Shown piece by piece: positions 18,300 through 31,515 of a DNA stretch of 64,000 nucleotides. The notes beneath the pieces were generated by a model. It did not search any database, was not told the DNA's origin, and was given only the letters and a program-made list of their open reading frames with translations. The DNA is taken from contig CP136066.1 of assembly GCA_032622095.1 (NCBI GenBank), positions 64,016,609 to 64,080,608 of the forward strand. Direction: 5' to 3'. Made by a program: the position numbers and the translations under genes. How positions within the stretch are numbered: the first letter of the stretch is position 1; every line of letters starts with the position of its first letter. The stretch is from Siphonodentalium dalli. Its lineage: Eukaryota; Mollusca; Scaphopoda; Gadilida; Siphonodentaliidae.

Positions 18300-19300
18300 T
18301 TCATCAAGCTTAAATGTGGTGGCGAGTACCAAAAACAAGTTTTTATTGTTAGTTTGACACAAATTAACTTTGGGAAGTTATTGATCAGGTTTCAATCTCA
18401 TTCTTAGACATGGTTAACCTTGCACAATAACAGCTTACAAATATACCGACTCTGGAAAGTAGAAGCGTTTACATCGAAAATAAGCAAGTTGCACAAAACC
18501 GGAAAAGATAAATTAAAAATTCGGAACTTCTTTTTTGGTGGATCAAAATTGAACTATGCGCTTCTTGTCACTTTGTGACAATTCAGTCAACAGTTTTCTA
18601 CGACCTTGTCCATAAATAAACTATTCTTATTGGGATTCATATAAAGCACATTCCGAAAACGTTGCAGACCTTGCATGGCGAAGTTTGTAGTATATCAGGT
18701 TCGTTTCAGATTATGAATAGCAATATTCCAAATAATTAATCTGCTATACGCTCACGAACGAAGGTTGACGCCAATCCACTTCAATTTTAAGCTTTTTTGT
18801 TCAAATACGTTATGCGATCTGGTATGATTTAGTAAAACTAAAAGGTGAATTAGATCATCAGCATTATGTGTGTCATTACGGCCATTCAATGCCAGTTATA
18901 TCAAAACACACGAGCCGAATAAAATCGGACACAATCTGACAATGGATATAATTTATAAATGGTTCCATGCTGAAATTTTCATTTAAAATTTGAAATCAGG
19001 TAGCCTACAAGTACAAGTTAACACGTTCACTGCCGAAAACCAATGTGTAATTTCATCCCGTATGCCAACAATCAACATGGGATTTGATATTTTGCCGATA
19101 GTAGTTGATATTTTATGTATGTACACACCTCAAAATAAGTGGCCCTTTTAACGCGGTCCTCAACGTGGTCGTAACGTTACTCCAACGCGGTCGTAACGCG
19201 GTCGGGAGGGCCATTACTTTTGAGAAGGCCTGTATGAGCAATGGTTCGACCAATATCGTGTTAATGTTATATTAGTGGTGTAATATTTATGGGGTTTAGT
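18300..19300. other. No recognisable gene
   Basis: AT-rich sequence with small GC-rich duplications at 19153-19205 (ACGCGGTCGTAACG repeated). Nothing else is supportable. Confidence 0.4.
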
Positions 19301-19404
19301 GCATTGTGAAGAATTATACCCCGCTGGACAAAACAAGTGTCCACTTAACCGCGGTGCGGTTTGCGTTGCCACCGCGGCCGAACTGCAACTACACCGCGGC
19401 TCCA

Positions 19405-19530
19405 CCGGCTGACTGCCGTTCGGCCTCGGTGTACTTGCAGTTCGGCCGCGGTGTACTTGCCGTTCGGCCGCGGTGTAGTTGCCGTTCGGCCGCGGTGTAG
19501 TTGCCGTTCGGCCGCGGTGTACTTGCCGTT
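19405..19530. repeat. 22-bp GC-rich subterminal tandem repeat, left arm
   Basis: About five copies of a 22-bp unit containing GTTCGGCCGCGGTGTACTTG (or ...GTAGTTG). The same unit occurs in the same register in the right arm at 23205-23290. It is strikingly GC-rich and CpG-rich against an AT-rich background. Confidence 0.9.
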
Positions 19531-20297
19531 CTTGGAATGATGTTGAAAAACACAAAGAGGGCACCATAAATGAGGCTTGATTGAGGCCATTGTCTAATTA
19601 ACGTCCGCCAGACGATCTATTATATGTTTGAAGTCTAATCTGTCTGGTGACAAGGTGTGATAATCTTTTAAGTAGTCAACGTACGTCCCACCAGTAAACT
19701 GTCATAAAATCAAGGTGTCATAATCCATCCTGATTAGAAAAGGCTCCCACTGTTAATTATTAGGCGACACGGAAGTGTGATGTTGCCAACAACAGACTCC
19801 ATCTAGATTTGGCAGCACGTGCCTTTTTGAGAAATAAGCATTGGAATGCCGTGCACACGTGGCAGCCTCATCATTAGAGAATTGAATCACTATCCTGTCA
19901 TTAAAGACTAATTATATAAATAAGGATTATGGTTTGTTGTCGCATCCTACTTTGAACTGACTGTTTGCCCATGTTGAAATATTTGTTATTCAATGTGATG
20001 TTGTTTTCTCTTGTTCAAATATATATTTTTACATTTATTTAAACTATTATTTGGTTTGAATTATATACTGACTACATCCACCCATGTGGACCTCCCTTTG
20101 GAATTCACTGCCGTCCATTGAATGTATAAAAATCTGTGCCAGAATTGTCTTCAGAATGAACAATAAAGAGCGTTTGTGCGTGATAAGGTATTTTTCGCCC
20201 GCGAAGATTTTATGAACCTAAATATTCAAATCCTTTCAATACCGTAGTTACCTTAAAGACAAAACCGCGGCAGCATGCCAGTTGACCTTTGATAAAA

Positions 20298-21548
20298 CTT
20301 GAAAGTATGGGTGGGAAGATATGCTAGTGCCACGATACGATACGTATCTCGATACACCGTTCGTGATACGAGTGCGTATCTAGATACATATATACATACT
20401 ACATAGATACACTCCAGACATTGTTTCAGAATTTAATCAAATCAAACATGACAACTCAAACACAAGCTTATTAGGGCAAATAGCATTACTGTGCCTACTT
20501 GCAACTGAAACAACTTTCAAACAAGTCAATAGTTATTATGAGTCTGATCTACTCTAAACAGTAAATACAAGATCGACTATTTATTGGTAAGTTAATGGTA
20601 ACGCAGGTTCTTTCTCAAAAAAATTAAAGTGTCAACATTTTCTGAGTTCAGCATTGAGCGCTGAGCATTTATAATATCGCCAGCAGTCGAAAACACTCTT
20701 TATCCCATTTACTAGGGTAGCTAACAAACCGAAGTGCTGCCAAACTTTAGACTTGTATTTGTCTGCGGGTTTGGGTTTTATAATGAATTTTTCCTGCGAT
20801 TGCTGAGGAATCTCAACTGCTGGCTCCGTAGACGCCATTACATTTACAAAGCTTATTTAAAAAAAACGGATGTTGAAACTCAAGAGTTCAAGGACGATGA
20901 CCACAAAATCGGGTAATCAAGACTTGCACAAAGAAAGTCCGTATTAAAGTGATCATGCTTGAAATCACTTGTTAATAAATCACAAAACGCGGAGCTGCCA
21001 ATGTAAGAGGAGTAACTCTAAATACAATGTACTAGATTCAGACCACTGGACTTGTAACTATACGAATTGAGTTCGAGTGACACGCGATTACGCGGTCAAA
21101 ATGAAGGGTACCGCGGAAAGTACCGGTATATTTAGAAGGCAGTTGTGCGTCAGCTGCGAGCGCACGTGACATGTGCTTCCGAAAACGAAACGGGAAGTTA
21201 TATATCAATTGTGCCATGTGGCGTAAATATGCACCGGCTCTAATCAAACACGCGATGCACGTGCAGCACGGACACATTATAGTACGTTTCATCACTTTCG
21301 CGCGAAGCTATATATGCACATGCGAAGTCTTGTTTTAACTTTGTTTTAGGACTGAAACTCTCGATATATCTTAATAGCCGATCAAGTGACTATGCTTTTC
21401 GAAGTTTTCGTACAGTAAACATTTATTATGAATTATACGTGTATCGCAATACGACGATATTTAAGGATTTGTATCGGTGCATGCATCGTATGTTACCGTA
21501 TCGCGATACACCAGTGCATCGGTGTATCTTCCCACCCCTACTTGAAAG
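20298..21548. mobile_element. hAT element with 8-bp duplication CTTGAAAG
   Basis: The element is 20306-21540; ends TATGGGTGGGAAGATA and TATCTTCCCACCCCTA. Exact 8-bp flanks CTTGAAAG lie at 20298-20305 and 21541-21548. Subterminal zones are rich in GATAC/GTATC repeats. At 1235 bp it is non-autonomous and inserted inside the 4.06-kb element. Confidence 0.9.
20632..20838 (-). pseudogene. hAT transposase N-terminal (BED) relic
   Basis: The minus frame reads ...KYKSKVWQHFGLLATLVNGI..., resembling the S-x-VW-x-x-FG start of hAT BED fingers. The C-x2-C is not intact and the frame stops after 68 codons. It is the only transposase trace in this hAT copy. Confidence 0.55.
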
Positions 21549-23200
21549 GGAATATCGAGGAGAAAGTGACATGTCACAATCATGTTAACTCAAAACAGTT
21601 ACGATGTAGCAAACAATGTCGATTGCTAAAGTCATCGCGCCCAATTTCTGAATAATGCTGATGACATAATTGTAATTCGCGTGCACCTGGCATTTGAGAT
21701 ATACAGATGTGCGCAAAATGAACGGCGATTATCAACTCACTTTTTGTGGCAATATACGTAAACAATACTTTATAATGGATATATAACAAAATAAAAAATT
21801 AATGATGCATGCATGGTTTATACATCCATTGAATAAAAGCGACCACGTGGTTCGTTTGTGTGCATGGGTTTGCAATATATCGGATATGGGAGATCATGGG
21901 ATGATTAGAATTGTGCTAAATTAATCGGTTTTCCGGGAAACACGGTACCAGAGCGCATCACTTCAACGAAACGGGAATATCTGAGGATGTACTTCCGTTG
22001 CGAAAACAAAAGTATCGTGGTTCTCCGTTTTTTTTATTGGCGTATATACAGCGCCGCTGTGTATTTCAATGTTTATTTATTTATGAAACTCTATTTCACT
22101 TTCACCCTTGAATGAAGGAATTACAGTAAGCATGTTTGTTGAGATACTATACTTGTCAATATAAGTCATAGCTGTCTGGTTTTTAAAATCCAGATTCCTA
22201 CATAAATTATACCAGTAATAGACGCATGCATGCATGACGTATTGACCGCGTGGTTGTTTGTGCACGCGAGGTTTTCCACAAATTATCTGCATTTTCCGAT
22301 CAGTGCTAGTGGTTTTCATAACTTGTCAACATGACAATTTTTATTTGAATATGATGACTAAAATCTTATCGTAGGAATGTTGGTAGAGAATATAATAAAT
22401 GGTGTATTTTCAATAGCTTGTTAATGCATAATAAAACGGAAAAATTAAATGAATTGAAAAGCATACCGCCCGCCCCTAATTTCTGGGTGTCCGTTCAGGG
22501 AAACGTGTGCATTATTCCTTTTGACCTTATTCTCGTGTCCCATCACAATTCTAAATTTTCAACACACATTGTTTTTGTAATCTTTATTCAGTCCATCCTC
22601 GGGTGGCAAATACCGTGGAATTATAGAGCAAAGCGTAAAATGTCGCGTATTTCCAGTTTCTGGCGCTGGCAGTTAATTTTCACTTGGCAATGGATTTGCC
22701 ACATTTATGGATTGAGAATATTACCCTTTTATTTAATATGCTCATTTGATCATATTGTTTTCAAAAATAATAGCAACTCTAATAAAAACATGGTAATAAT
22801 TTTATTGACTAATTCTCGGTTATGGTGTCAAAGCATACCACATTAGAACAAAATATCGGTAAGCTCCTCCCACAGCCAACCAATTAAAGCAGAGAATAAA
22901 ATCTCACAAACGAATCCTGGATGATTGACAGGTGTATGTCGACGTGATAGCATGCACGGGATCGACACACGACTTTAAGTTTTTTTATATTTGACAACAA
23001 AGTTCCATTAAAATCTTCGTTAGATCGTTGAAACAGTTGGGTTAAATATAAATGTGATTTGCATAATGACCTTAAAGCCGATATTATGTACGGATTTAAA
23101 TTTCCTTTAATTAAAAATACTAACCTACGTATATTTCTACTAATAAAAAAACATGTTTTAAATTCGAGAAAAAAGACAATACAAACCAGGAATCTAACCC
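21549..23200. other. Interior of the 4.06-kb element, no recognised gene
   Basis: AT-rich. The longest frame is 22418-22846 plus (142 codons, hydrophobic and rich in I, F, W and N) without recognisable motifs or splice context. Confidence 0.4.
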
Positions 23201-23204
23201 CGGT

Positions 23205-23290
23205 GTACATGCCGTTCGGCCGCGGTGTACTTGCCGTTCGGCCGCGGTGTACTTGCCGTTCGGCCACGGTGTACTTGCCATTCGGCCGCG
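23205..23290. repeat. 22-bp GC-rich subterminal tandem repeat, right arm
   Basis: Four to five copies of the same CGGCCGCGGTGTACTTGCC unit as in the left arm, followed by an inverted copy near 23320. It marks the right subterminal zone of the 19319-23378 element. Confidence 0.9.
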
Positions 23291-23846
23291 GTGCTCAACT
23301 GCGGTTACACAAAGTGACACCGCGGCCAAACGGCAAGTACACCGCGGTGGCAGTGGACACTTGTTTTGTCCAGTGGGGTACATGAAGTGCAAGTGTGAAA
23401 TAATACCTTTTAATTATACAGCAATACATCAATACATGTTGTGAATAAGAAGATCTGGATTCGAGTGATGGGTTTCCGTCAGCCTGGTCATCTCGCGAGC
23501 TTCCGGCTATCTTCGGGCATCCTCGGTGGCTTCCGGATTTCCCCGTATCTTCGCTCCAATATCGTTATATTGGAGCCATTTGCCGAGACGTATCTATTTG
23601 GTACCGATCTTACTCTACCAGGCCTAACTATGAAATCCCATAAATACAACACTCTTCCCCATTTTAATAAAAAGAACGACCAACCTACTCTAAAATTCAG
23701 GGAAGGTGGATATACCAACACCTCTTGGCCCAAAATGAGGCAGCATAGTTCTCGTCGATACTCTATATAATATTTTAATTCCTGGGGGAACTGGCTTTTT
23801 TTTTTACTGGGAACTGGGATTTGCTTTTAATTCCTGGGAACTGCTA

Positions 23847-24206
23847 AAACATGTTATAAGGCTACTATGAGATAACTTGTTGTCGGCAACTGGGACGGAA
23901 TTTATTAGTGTTTCATCGCTGGTGCCAGCTACAAGTTATCTCGTAGGTAAATACAATTACGTTGTCAGTGGCTTAGATGACGAGGAATGCTATACAGGTA
24001 CAAGCATATCGTGTATAAGACACGGTAAATGAATTTATACATGATGACTGACACAGGCTAAGTACATGTATGTCACATAAGACATCGAAAACATAATATG
24101 TATTTATCTACAAGATAACTCGTAGCTGGCACCAGCGATGACCACTGGTGAATTTTGTCCCAGGTGCCGACTACGAGTTATCTCGTAGTAGCTTTATAAC
24201 ATGTTT
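23847..24206. mobile_element. Foldback MITE, about 100-bp arms
   Basis: The left arm AAACATGTTATAAGGCTACT...GAGATAACTTGTTGTCGGCA pairs with the right arm ending CTCGTAGTAGCTTTATAACA. Inner arm copies GCTGGTGCCAGCTAC.AGTTAT are also inverted. The loop (about 23960-24110) is unique. The duplication is unclear because the ends are themselves palindromic. Confidence 0.75.
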
Positions 24207-24288
24207 CATCTCTCATTTGAACTGAATTTGATCGACTAAAATTGTATAAAGCACGATAATTAATTTATATATACAGCTATGCTCTTAT

Positions 24289-26316
24289 TAAGCGACCTAT
24301 TTAACGAGGTTATGGGCTGGTACTTGCCGCAGTGATACCACCAGAATACCACGTTTATCATTGTGTACCGTGGTGGAGGGCGGTTGACCCGCGGTACTTG
24401 ACGGTATTATTACCGCTGGTCACCGCGTTATTGGTGCTCGTTACCGCCGTATACCGCCGTTTTTTTTCGTTTTTTTTCGTGACCGCGTGTAATCGCGTTA
24501 AATTTACTGCGAACCGCCCTCCACCGCGAAGTGAAAGCATGCGTGAAACAAACTAGGCGGCCTGCAGGAATCCAATTCGTGATCTCGGGAAGTTAAAAAT
24601 ACATTATTGTAAGGACAGTACCGCCTTCATTCTCTCTCGGGCTATGTCTATGCATGATAGCATCACAGGGTTGGATACATGATGTATAACTTCTATATCT
24701 AAAATAGGTGTATAACTTCCGGTAGTTCGGTTTCTGGTTGCCGACCCTAAACTTTTTTCTGACTACATATATTTTCCCCGTACCAAAATCAAAACATAAA
24801 AGTGAAACACAAATAGAGGGACATTTCGTATAAACAAGGTGAAGTCCCATGCGACTTGCAGTGATACCGATATAATTTACAATCAATACTGAATTACGAC
24901 TTTTGAATAGAACAGACAAAGCCATGGGATCATGGTCCTTTCTTTGATCGAGGATGAAAGGGGTTCTTGCGGAGAAAGTGACACCAAGTAATCATAAATC
25001 ATGTTCACTCAACCAGTTATGATGTAGCTGGTGCACAATTTCTTGACAATGCAAACGTAATTCTTGCTTGATGTTACCGCGAAGTTTGTGGGTGAGAGAT
25101 ATGGATACCGTGATCAGCACGACACCAAAATAAGTGCACGCACATGGCGATTGGCCGGCTCAAAATCGTATATCGTTGAAAGTTATAGATAAAAGTTAAA
25201 TTTTATTGACCAATTAGTCGTGAGAATGAAGTTACAGTAATTACAGTTCAAAGTACCGAATGCAATGCAGAGATTCGAAACACCCAACGTCACGGCATGT
25301 GATTGACACACAGTAAATTACCGGTACATCAAACAATGGAGCATGTGCATGTCTCCAGATACCATGGGGTTCACGATGGGTGAAAAGTCTCCATTTAACT
25401 TTCATGTACAAATAAATTGGAGGTACATAAAAGGGATGAAAACTAAAATATATATAATTGTATGTTCTGCATTGTATGCAATACCAAATAGCTCAAACTT
25501 ATTTGGGTCCACTATCGCTGTATAAGTTTGAACCACAGTAAAATCTAGCATCCATATCGCAACTGAACATTGTAAATTCTCTGACAATAACCCGACGTAT
25601 TGCGCTTGGAAATGATTTGATTTCGCTAAGTCAACAGTCACTGAGCACGTGCGCGTCCGTGATTATTGTCCGCCAGCATTGTTTGATTTCTTGAAACGTT
25701 TAGCGGTCATCTGCATTTGCTGTACTCGGCAGTTCAGGGTACAAATTATTTTCAAATATTCTTATCTAATCACGATTCGGATGAAATGCATGCGTATTTG
25801 GCATTGGAAAGGGGAAAAGTATGCCTCTATATAATAAGTCTGTTTGGTTTGCGCAAGATAATACACACAAATCTGATAATCTGAGTAATGACAATAACAC
25901 TAACTAAATTTGAAAATGTTTGTTGCAAAAAAAAAAAAACATACTGAATTCAAAGATGATTTAAATGGTTTTGTGTATTCGTACGTTTGTTTGATACACT
26001 CAGTCACTCGGTAAGACAATCAGCCGTACATTTTGGCATTTGGCTCACACTATTATGTATTGGCAATACAGTTCACGGAGACTGTCGACGGACGCCATTT
26101 GTTTGCAGATTGGCAGTCACACATCGCCTTCCGTCATTAACCTCGTTTAAAAAAACGCTACCGCGGTGCATTACAGCATGTCACCGTGGTACTAGCATTC
26201 GTTACGTTGGTAATGCGGTGGTACTGCGAACTTTCCACGGTATAACGCGGTTTAATATCACGTGGTATTAAACCGCGGTACTAACGCATGTACACCTCGT
26301 TAAAGCAGGTCGCTTA
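24289..26316. mobile_element. 2.0-kb inverted-repeat element, AGCGACCT ends
   Basis: The element is 24291-26314, flanked by TA. The left end AGCGACCTATTTAACGAGGT matches the complemented right end AGCGACCTGCTTTAACGAGG allowing a small indel. Behind both ends are irregular GC-rich CCGCGGTAC/ACCGCGGT words, in the same style as the neighbouring 4.06-kb element but different in sequence. No coding capacity is recognisable in the centre. Confidence 0.7.
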
Positions 26317-28800
26317 CTGTGAGCAGTGCTGTACACATGTTTACACCCATTGCGAGGGAAATGAACTTGCATGCATGGGTATACAAGCCATGTGTACCCA
26401 CTTGATCATACATACACTTGTTGTAGGGCCAGCAGCAGTTTCCAGCAGCCTCTGGCACTATATCCGATAATACCATAGTACTATATAAGTAAAGAGATGT
26501 GTAATAAATGTAGAACCTAAGCTGATAATCAGGTAAGTTAGAAATTAGTGCACTCAAACCAGGGTGCTGAGTTCTAACTAATCTCAACACACATGTAAGT
26601 GTTGTTCTGTTGTATGTTACATAGCCAAGCTTTTGTATTTAGTGGACCTTCCAGTGGCTTGCACCCATCCCTTACAGTGGGGTGTATTATCAGTTAAAGG
26701 CCTATAGCTTCAAATGAAATCTGAACAATCCCGAGCAAACTGAATACTGATTTATGCAACGAAAGCCTGCTAAATGTGTCCGGGAAAGGTCTATTTGCAC
26801 ATGTATATCATGGTTCAGGGACGTACAGAAGAGGTCCTGGTGAAGTGTAGTATCCTAACTGCACCCCACCCCATGTTCTGGATGCGGGAATCGTTGTATC
26901 TCAAGCCATTGTAATTATACATATAAAATCGATCAATGGGATTGTTGGGCTTGTATTGGCGCATACACCAACATTGCTTGCGGTTTGTGTTGTTATTTAT
27001 GTGGTATGAACACTACTACGAGTTAACATGTTAAGGGCCAATCAGTCTTAATTAGTGGAATCATGGACATTTCCCCACGCGTTCTAAAATTGGCAAAAAT
27101 TTGATCACCTGGACATTTACCCAACCGGACATGCATTTACGGTCATTATCAGGTCTGGCACAGCGCACACATCCAAAGCGAGCTATATATAGCTTGTTTC
27201 TTCCATCATAGCCCGATTGAGCTACATTTTTAATGTGATTTACATGCCTCATTCGATTTTGGACACAAGCAAGAAAAGCGCAATAGCAATTGACTTTTGT
27301 AAGTTAGATACCACTGTCATGTCCACACTTTCCGAATCCACAGGCTTTCTAAACACTAGTAAACAGTGATAATTGAGTGATAACATATATTTTTAAATTA
27401 ATTGGACCACTTATCCTAAGATAACCAACAGGTATGCATCAATAATTTTGGACAAAATTTGTTCATATCGATCAAGAAAACAGGTTAAAGTCGATTTAAA
27501 TTGCTGGGTTTTTACAGCAACTGGTGCCTCTATATTTGAAGAAACGTATGCCGTTGGCAGAATCAATTTATCTCACCTGTATCATGTCTATTATTCAACA
27601 AATGTGACTTATTTTTCAGCCATGTTCTATGCCCGACGACCAGAAGATAATCAGTGATAAATGAATTGGAAATTGAAACGGTCGCTCTAAAGAAGTCCGC
27701 CGAAGACTGTTGAAGTCCAATGTCCAAAAATTATAAAAATAATGCTGGATTTCCAATTTCCAGTCGTCAACATACTCACTCTGCTTCAGTTTAGCCACAG
27801 TTGTTTATTTTTTGTGTCATTAATAACAAAGAACTCATTCGCCGATAATCGTCGGCCTTCGTCGGTCTTCCTTTAGTGAGACCCAACATTGGTGACGTCA
27901 TTTTCTCGCTACCAAAAGGGACCACGTCAAAGCCATCTTAGTCAAAATAATGGACGAAATATACTATTTAAATGATGGATAATTTGAGAAGAGGGCGTCC
28001 TACGACGATTTTGACAGCGGATTAGTGTTTCTCGTAATTAGAAGCACATGTTGGAGTATAACATAGTGGTAAAATATAATATTTGAAAATATTTGAAACA
28101 CTTTGAAAACTCTTGGGTCGATCTTTAGTAAATTTCCAAACTTTTGGATTCATGCCTTCTCTTTCCTATAGAGAATAGATGTATTTATATGTTTTATTTA
28201 TTCATATCGCAGTCACTGTTTAGAAGGCTTGTGGTCACAAAATGAAACAATAAATTCAATGACTCACCAAGGCTTAAGCGCAATTAACAATGTTTTTATT
28301 AAGACATGTTGGCGTATGGTGTCATGTTTTACAAAAAGATCAGATTTTGTTAGAAAAATAAGAAATTCTGCATTTGTATTCACATGTGATATATTTTTGA
28401 AAGTCATGAACATTCAATTGCACAAATGTCAGAATGCTTGGTCAGCGACAGGTGGACATCTCTTATGTGACTTGGTTATCTATGACGTCACATGTGTGGA
28501 TCAGGCATAAAAAATTCCGATAACCCTCCCCCCGTTCGCCAGATGGCCCCCCGTAAACTTTTTATTTGTAAAATAAAAAACATTCCAAAGTTCCCAATTT
28601 ACAGTCTGAAAATCTCATTCTCCCAACTTGACTTTATTCTTCCAGTTTCTTATTAGTTTAAGTTGCTGGTTTCAATTCAATGAGTCATTAGCCTAATTAA
28701 CTTGCAAAATCGCACTCACAAAACACACCAAATCAGGGAGAGTGGGTTAACAAACATCCAAAAACACGATTCCTCAAAAATAGGCAACTTTAACCCAAAG
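26317..28800. other. No recognisable feature
   Basis: Mixed AT-rich sequence. Short frames (for example 27507-27657 plus) are open but lack recognisable content. No repeats are shared with the rest of the window. Confidence 0.4.
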
Positions 28801-28804
28801 TCTT

Positions 28805-29455
28805 TTAGTGCCACCGCAGATGCTGCGATTAAAATCGTAAGTGGGGAAAATCGCAGGTGGAGCATCAACTGCGCATGCTCATGACAATATCGCAGCCATA
28901 TCATAGCGATCAAGCAACGTTTGATTTTTACCAGGAAATCGTAGCATGACCTTGACAACATGCGTGATTGTAGCTGTCACATGACCATGGTCGCACTGTC
29001 CTGTTTCAGGGAGGGGGTGGGATAGCATGGGTTGATTATCATGTTTGTATATATATATAAAGGAATGAGTATCTATTTAGTAGTTATTACTAAGCTAGGT
29101 TTATTCACTATCTTGTCCCTCTGCAGAACTGTCAAGCTGCATTCTTGTTACATTTATATACATGTATCTATAATTTTTTATATTTATACTATATAAATGT
29201 CACACTCTGTATTGCTCTTTTGTATATGTGCTTATGCTCACCTGTCTACTTGTTTTGCATCTATTATATAGCCCTTACAAAATTTTCGATCTATCTATCT
29301 GTCTCACAATTTACATGCTAGCACGTGCTTGATCACGTGGATAAAATCGTGGCTGCAGACATCGCAGCACCGCGTCTGCGGGCAAGCTACTTTTCTCCAC
29401 CTGCGATTGTCCCCACTTACGCAGATTTTAATCGCAGCGTCTGCAGTGGCACTTA
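28805..29455. mobile_element. Harbinger-like inverted-repeat element with TTA flanks
   Basis: The element is 28808-29452. Ends GTGCCACCGCAGATGCTGCG and, complemented, GTGCCACTGCAGACGCTGCG. The arms continue about 65 bp (ATTAAAATC, GTAAGTGGGG, AATCGCAGGTGGAG). TTA lies on both sides, which fits PIF/Harbinger-type duplication. No transposase. Confidence 0.75.
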
Positions 29456-31515
29456 GATTGATGGGTATGGAATATGTTTATTAACTCAATTTGATATGTT
29501 TGGGGGTGTTGATTAATAGAAATTAAATGGCTTTGGACACATATGACAATTGATTTTTTCATACAAATTCTCAACAATCTGTTGTTAAATTTTCTGATAG
29601 CATTTGATGATTTGTGGGAAGGTGCAGGGAGTTGGGAATTTGTTTAGCAGATCAATATTGTTCACATACAGGGAACTCATGCTTTAACATGTTATTATGG
29701 AATAACTACTTAATTCTACATTCTACATGCATGTACTATATTATACCAAGAATCAATCATATATAATAGTCCTGACTATAATTTGTAAATAATAATATCA
29801 ACTACTAGAATAAAGTCTATATCAGTTTTATAGAGGTATTGACTTAGTATTTTTGTGTCCAATGTGGGGAAGGTACTGTAGTATTTTTGTGTCCAATGTG
29901 GGGATGGTAGTGGTGTGGTGAAAGCTTCCCTAAGACAAAAGGTTCAAGACAGCCACTCCTGTATGCGAGATTTGTACTAAGAGCAGTCTGACTCCTGTTA
30001 TTGCCAGGCCATATGATAAATAAAAACTTAAATAAAAGAATGTAAAATAAAGTGCCCTGCAAGTTCATTACAATATTATATCTAGATAGACTATATACAT
30101 TATTACATAGTATATCTGTATCTACAATACATTAAGGGCTGTTATTACATTGTGCGTTATGTGAATTAAAAAAAAGAAGAAGAGGTTTACCCCCTTCCCT
30201 ACCCTATTTTTTTTGCCCTCCGTTACCAGAAACCAAGGTACTATTTTATTTGGCCTCAATATATACACTGCATTGAATCCATGATCTGTTCATTACAATG
30301 AAGGCACGGCGCCTAGCATTATTGATGCAGCATACATGAGCTTACATGCAGAACTAAGCTGCCCGATCAGTGTCAGATATATGTCATATACAAATGAAAA
30401 TTACCGTTCAACGAGTCAAACAATCGTCATTGTCATGGTCGAACCTGGACATTGCCAAATAGTTGACATTGTAACTGCATTTCTGTGTCGAGTTTAGTCA
30501 AATATTGCGTCAGCTGAGGTACGAATTTGACAAATCCTATATTTATGCTTATCAAAGCTAACGTTGGATGTTAATTTTTGCACTGCTAATGTCCCCATGT
30601 AGCCCAAAAAAAGAGACTTTTTTGCGATCGGTTCACAGTTTAGTCTGAGGGTCCCGACCCGATTTGACCGAGCCGATTGTGACTCATTTTATGTATAGAT
30701 CTCATCCCCGTATGTATTCCTTGAGTCAACCTGGTGGACCCGCAAAGTCTTATTCTATACAACAAAACCAATAAGAAGCCCATTTTTGTCATCCCAATTC
30801 AGTTAAAAGCCCCTTTATCTAAGTTTGTCATAAAATATCACATATAATAAGCACCGGTTGTCAAGCTGCAGAATCGTGAAATTGGTCGCAGAATCGTCGA
30901 AATGATTGTGCCGTGTGACACTACATAAATGTTGTTGACTACTTGTCACTAAGTTGTCAGATTTCCACATCTTGTCACCAGACGGATTAAGATTTCAAAT
31001 GCAATAGATTGTCTGACTTATTTCCCTTAAAGGCTCAATCAAACCTCATTTATTGTGTCATCTATTTTTTCCAACATCATTTTGAATGGCAACTACACTG
31101 CGTCCGAATGAAGACCAGGAGTGGGAAAATAACACAAAATCATTCAGAGGTTAACGTAAATAAAACAAAATTAAAAGATAAACTGCAAAATAGACTAACA
31201 CAATTCAGCGTCAGCATACTTTTTTCGATGCAGTGATAGTGAATTTCAACGCGACTAGCGTGTTTAACTTGAACGAGGTTCGTTCATCTTCAGCGTCGTC
31301 AGTTATAATGTCAATGCTGTCTCAATGTACATGTACAGTACCTTCAATGCGTTATGAAATCCATAACCGCATAAGTCTGCATTGCGTTGATGTTTTGACC
31401 ACAGTGTAAATGTCAAAGGACCGCGTGAAAAGGGACACTTACATGTATTTATCCAATCGGAAATTCTCTCATATTGCTTCTTATGATGGGAGATATCAAA
31501 TTTTAACAATTTTCG
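29456..31515. other. No gene; one short duplication
   Basis: GTATTTTTGTGTCCAATGTG occurs twice at 29848 and 29881. The rest is AT-rich without supportable features. Confidence 0.45.

Larger units (their letters stand above)
15490..18300. repeat. Old repeat split by two insertions
   Basis: Left piece 15490-15606, middle 17257-17412 and possibly a right piece from 18259 match consecutive parts of 60366-60640. Shared blocks are AGTAACTTTATAACCCTG, GGGTCAGCCATTAAT.TCCG, then CGGATCTTTAT.C.GTGATCTC, GAGACTTTTCAGCCTGACAA and GTTCTGATTTTTG. The 60-kb copy lacks both inserts, so it serves as an empty-site reference. Confidence 0.8.
19317..23380. mobile_element. 4.06-kb inverted-repeat element with GC-rich arms
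   Basis: The element is 19319-23378 with TA on both sides. Ends are CCCCGCTGGACAAAACAAGT and the complement of the right end AACAAGT-containing arm, matching over 27 bp with one mismatch, continuing into GC-rich CCGCGG repeats. Inside lie a hAT (20306-21540) and an AT-rich 142-codon plus frame (22418-22846) that I do not recognise and would not call a gene. The superfamily is unassigned; the TA flank fits Tc1/mariner but also others. Confidence 0.65.

Noticed and set aside
20090-20190. Frame with WTSLWNSLPSIECIKI, like a LINE RT tail
   Set aside because: Only about 10 residues resemble the WNSLP block; too little for a call.
22418-22846. 142-codon plus frame
   Set aside because: No recognisable motif, AT-driven composition, inside a transposable element.
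19214-23392. Frames reading HRGRTASTPRPNG-type repeats
   Set aside because: Produced by the 22-bp GC-rich subterminal repeats of the 19319-23378 element, open on both strands; not proteins.
27507-27657. Open plus frame after a TTTTTACAG acceptor-like site
   Set aside because: AT-rich region, no homology visible, no partner exons.
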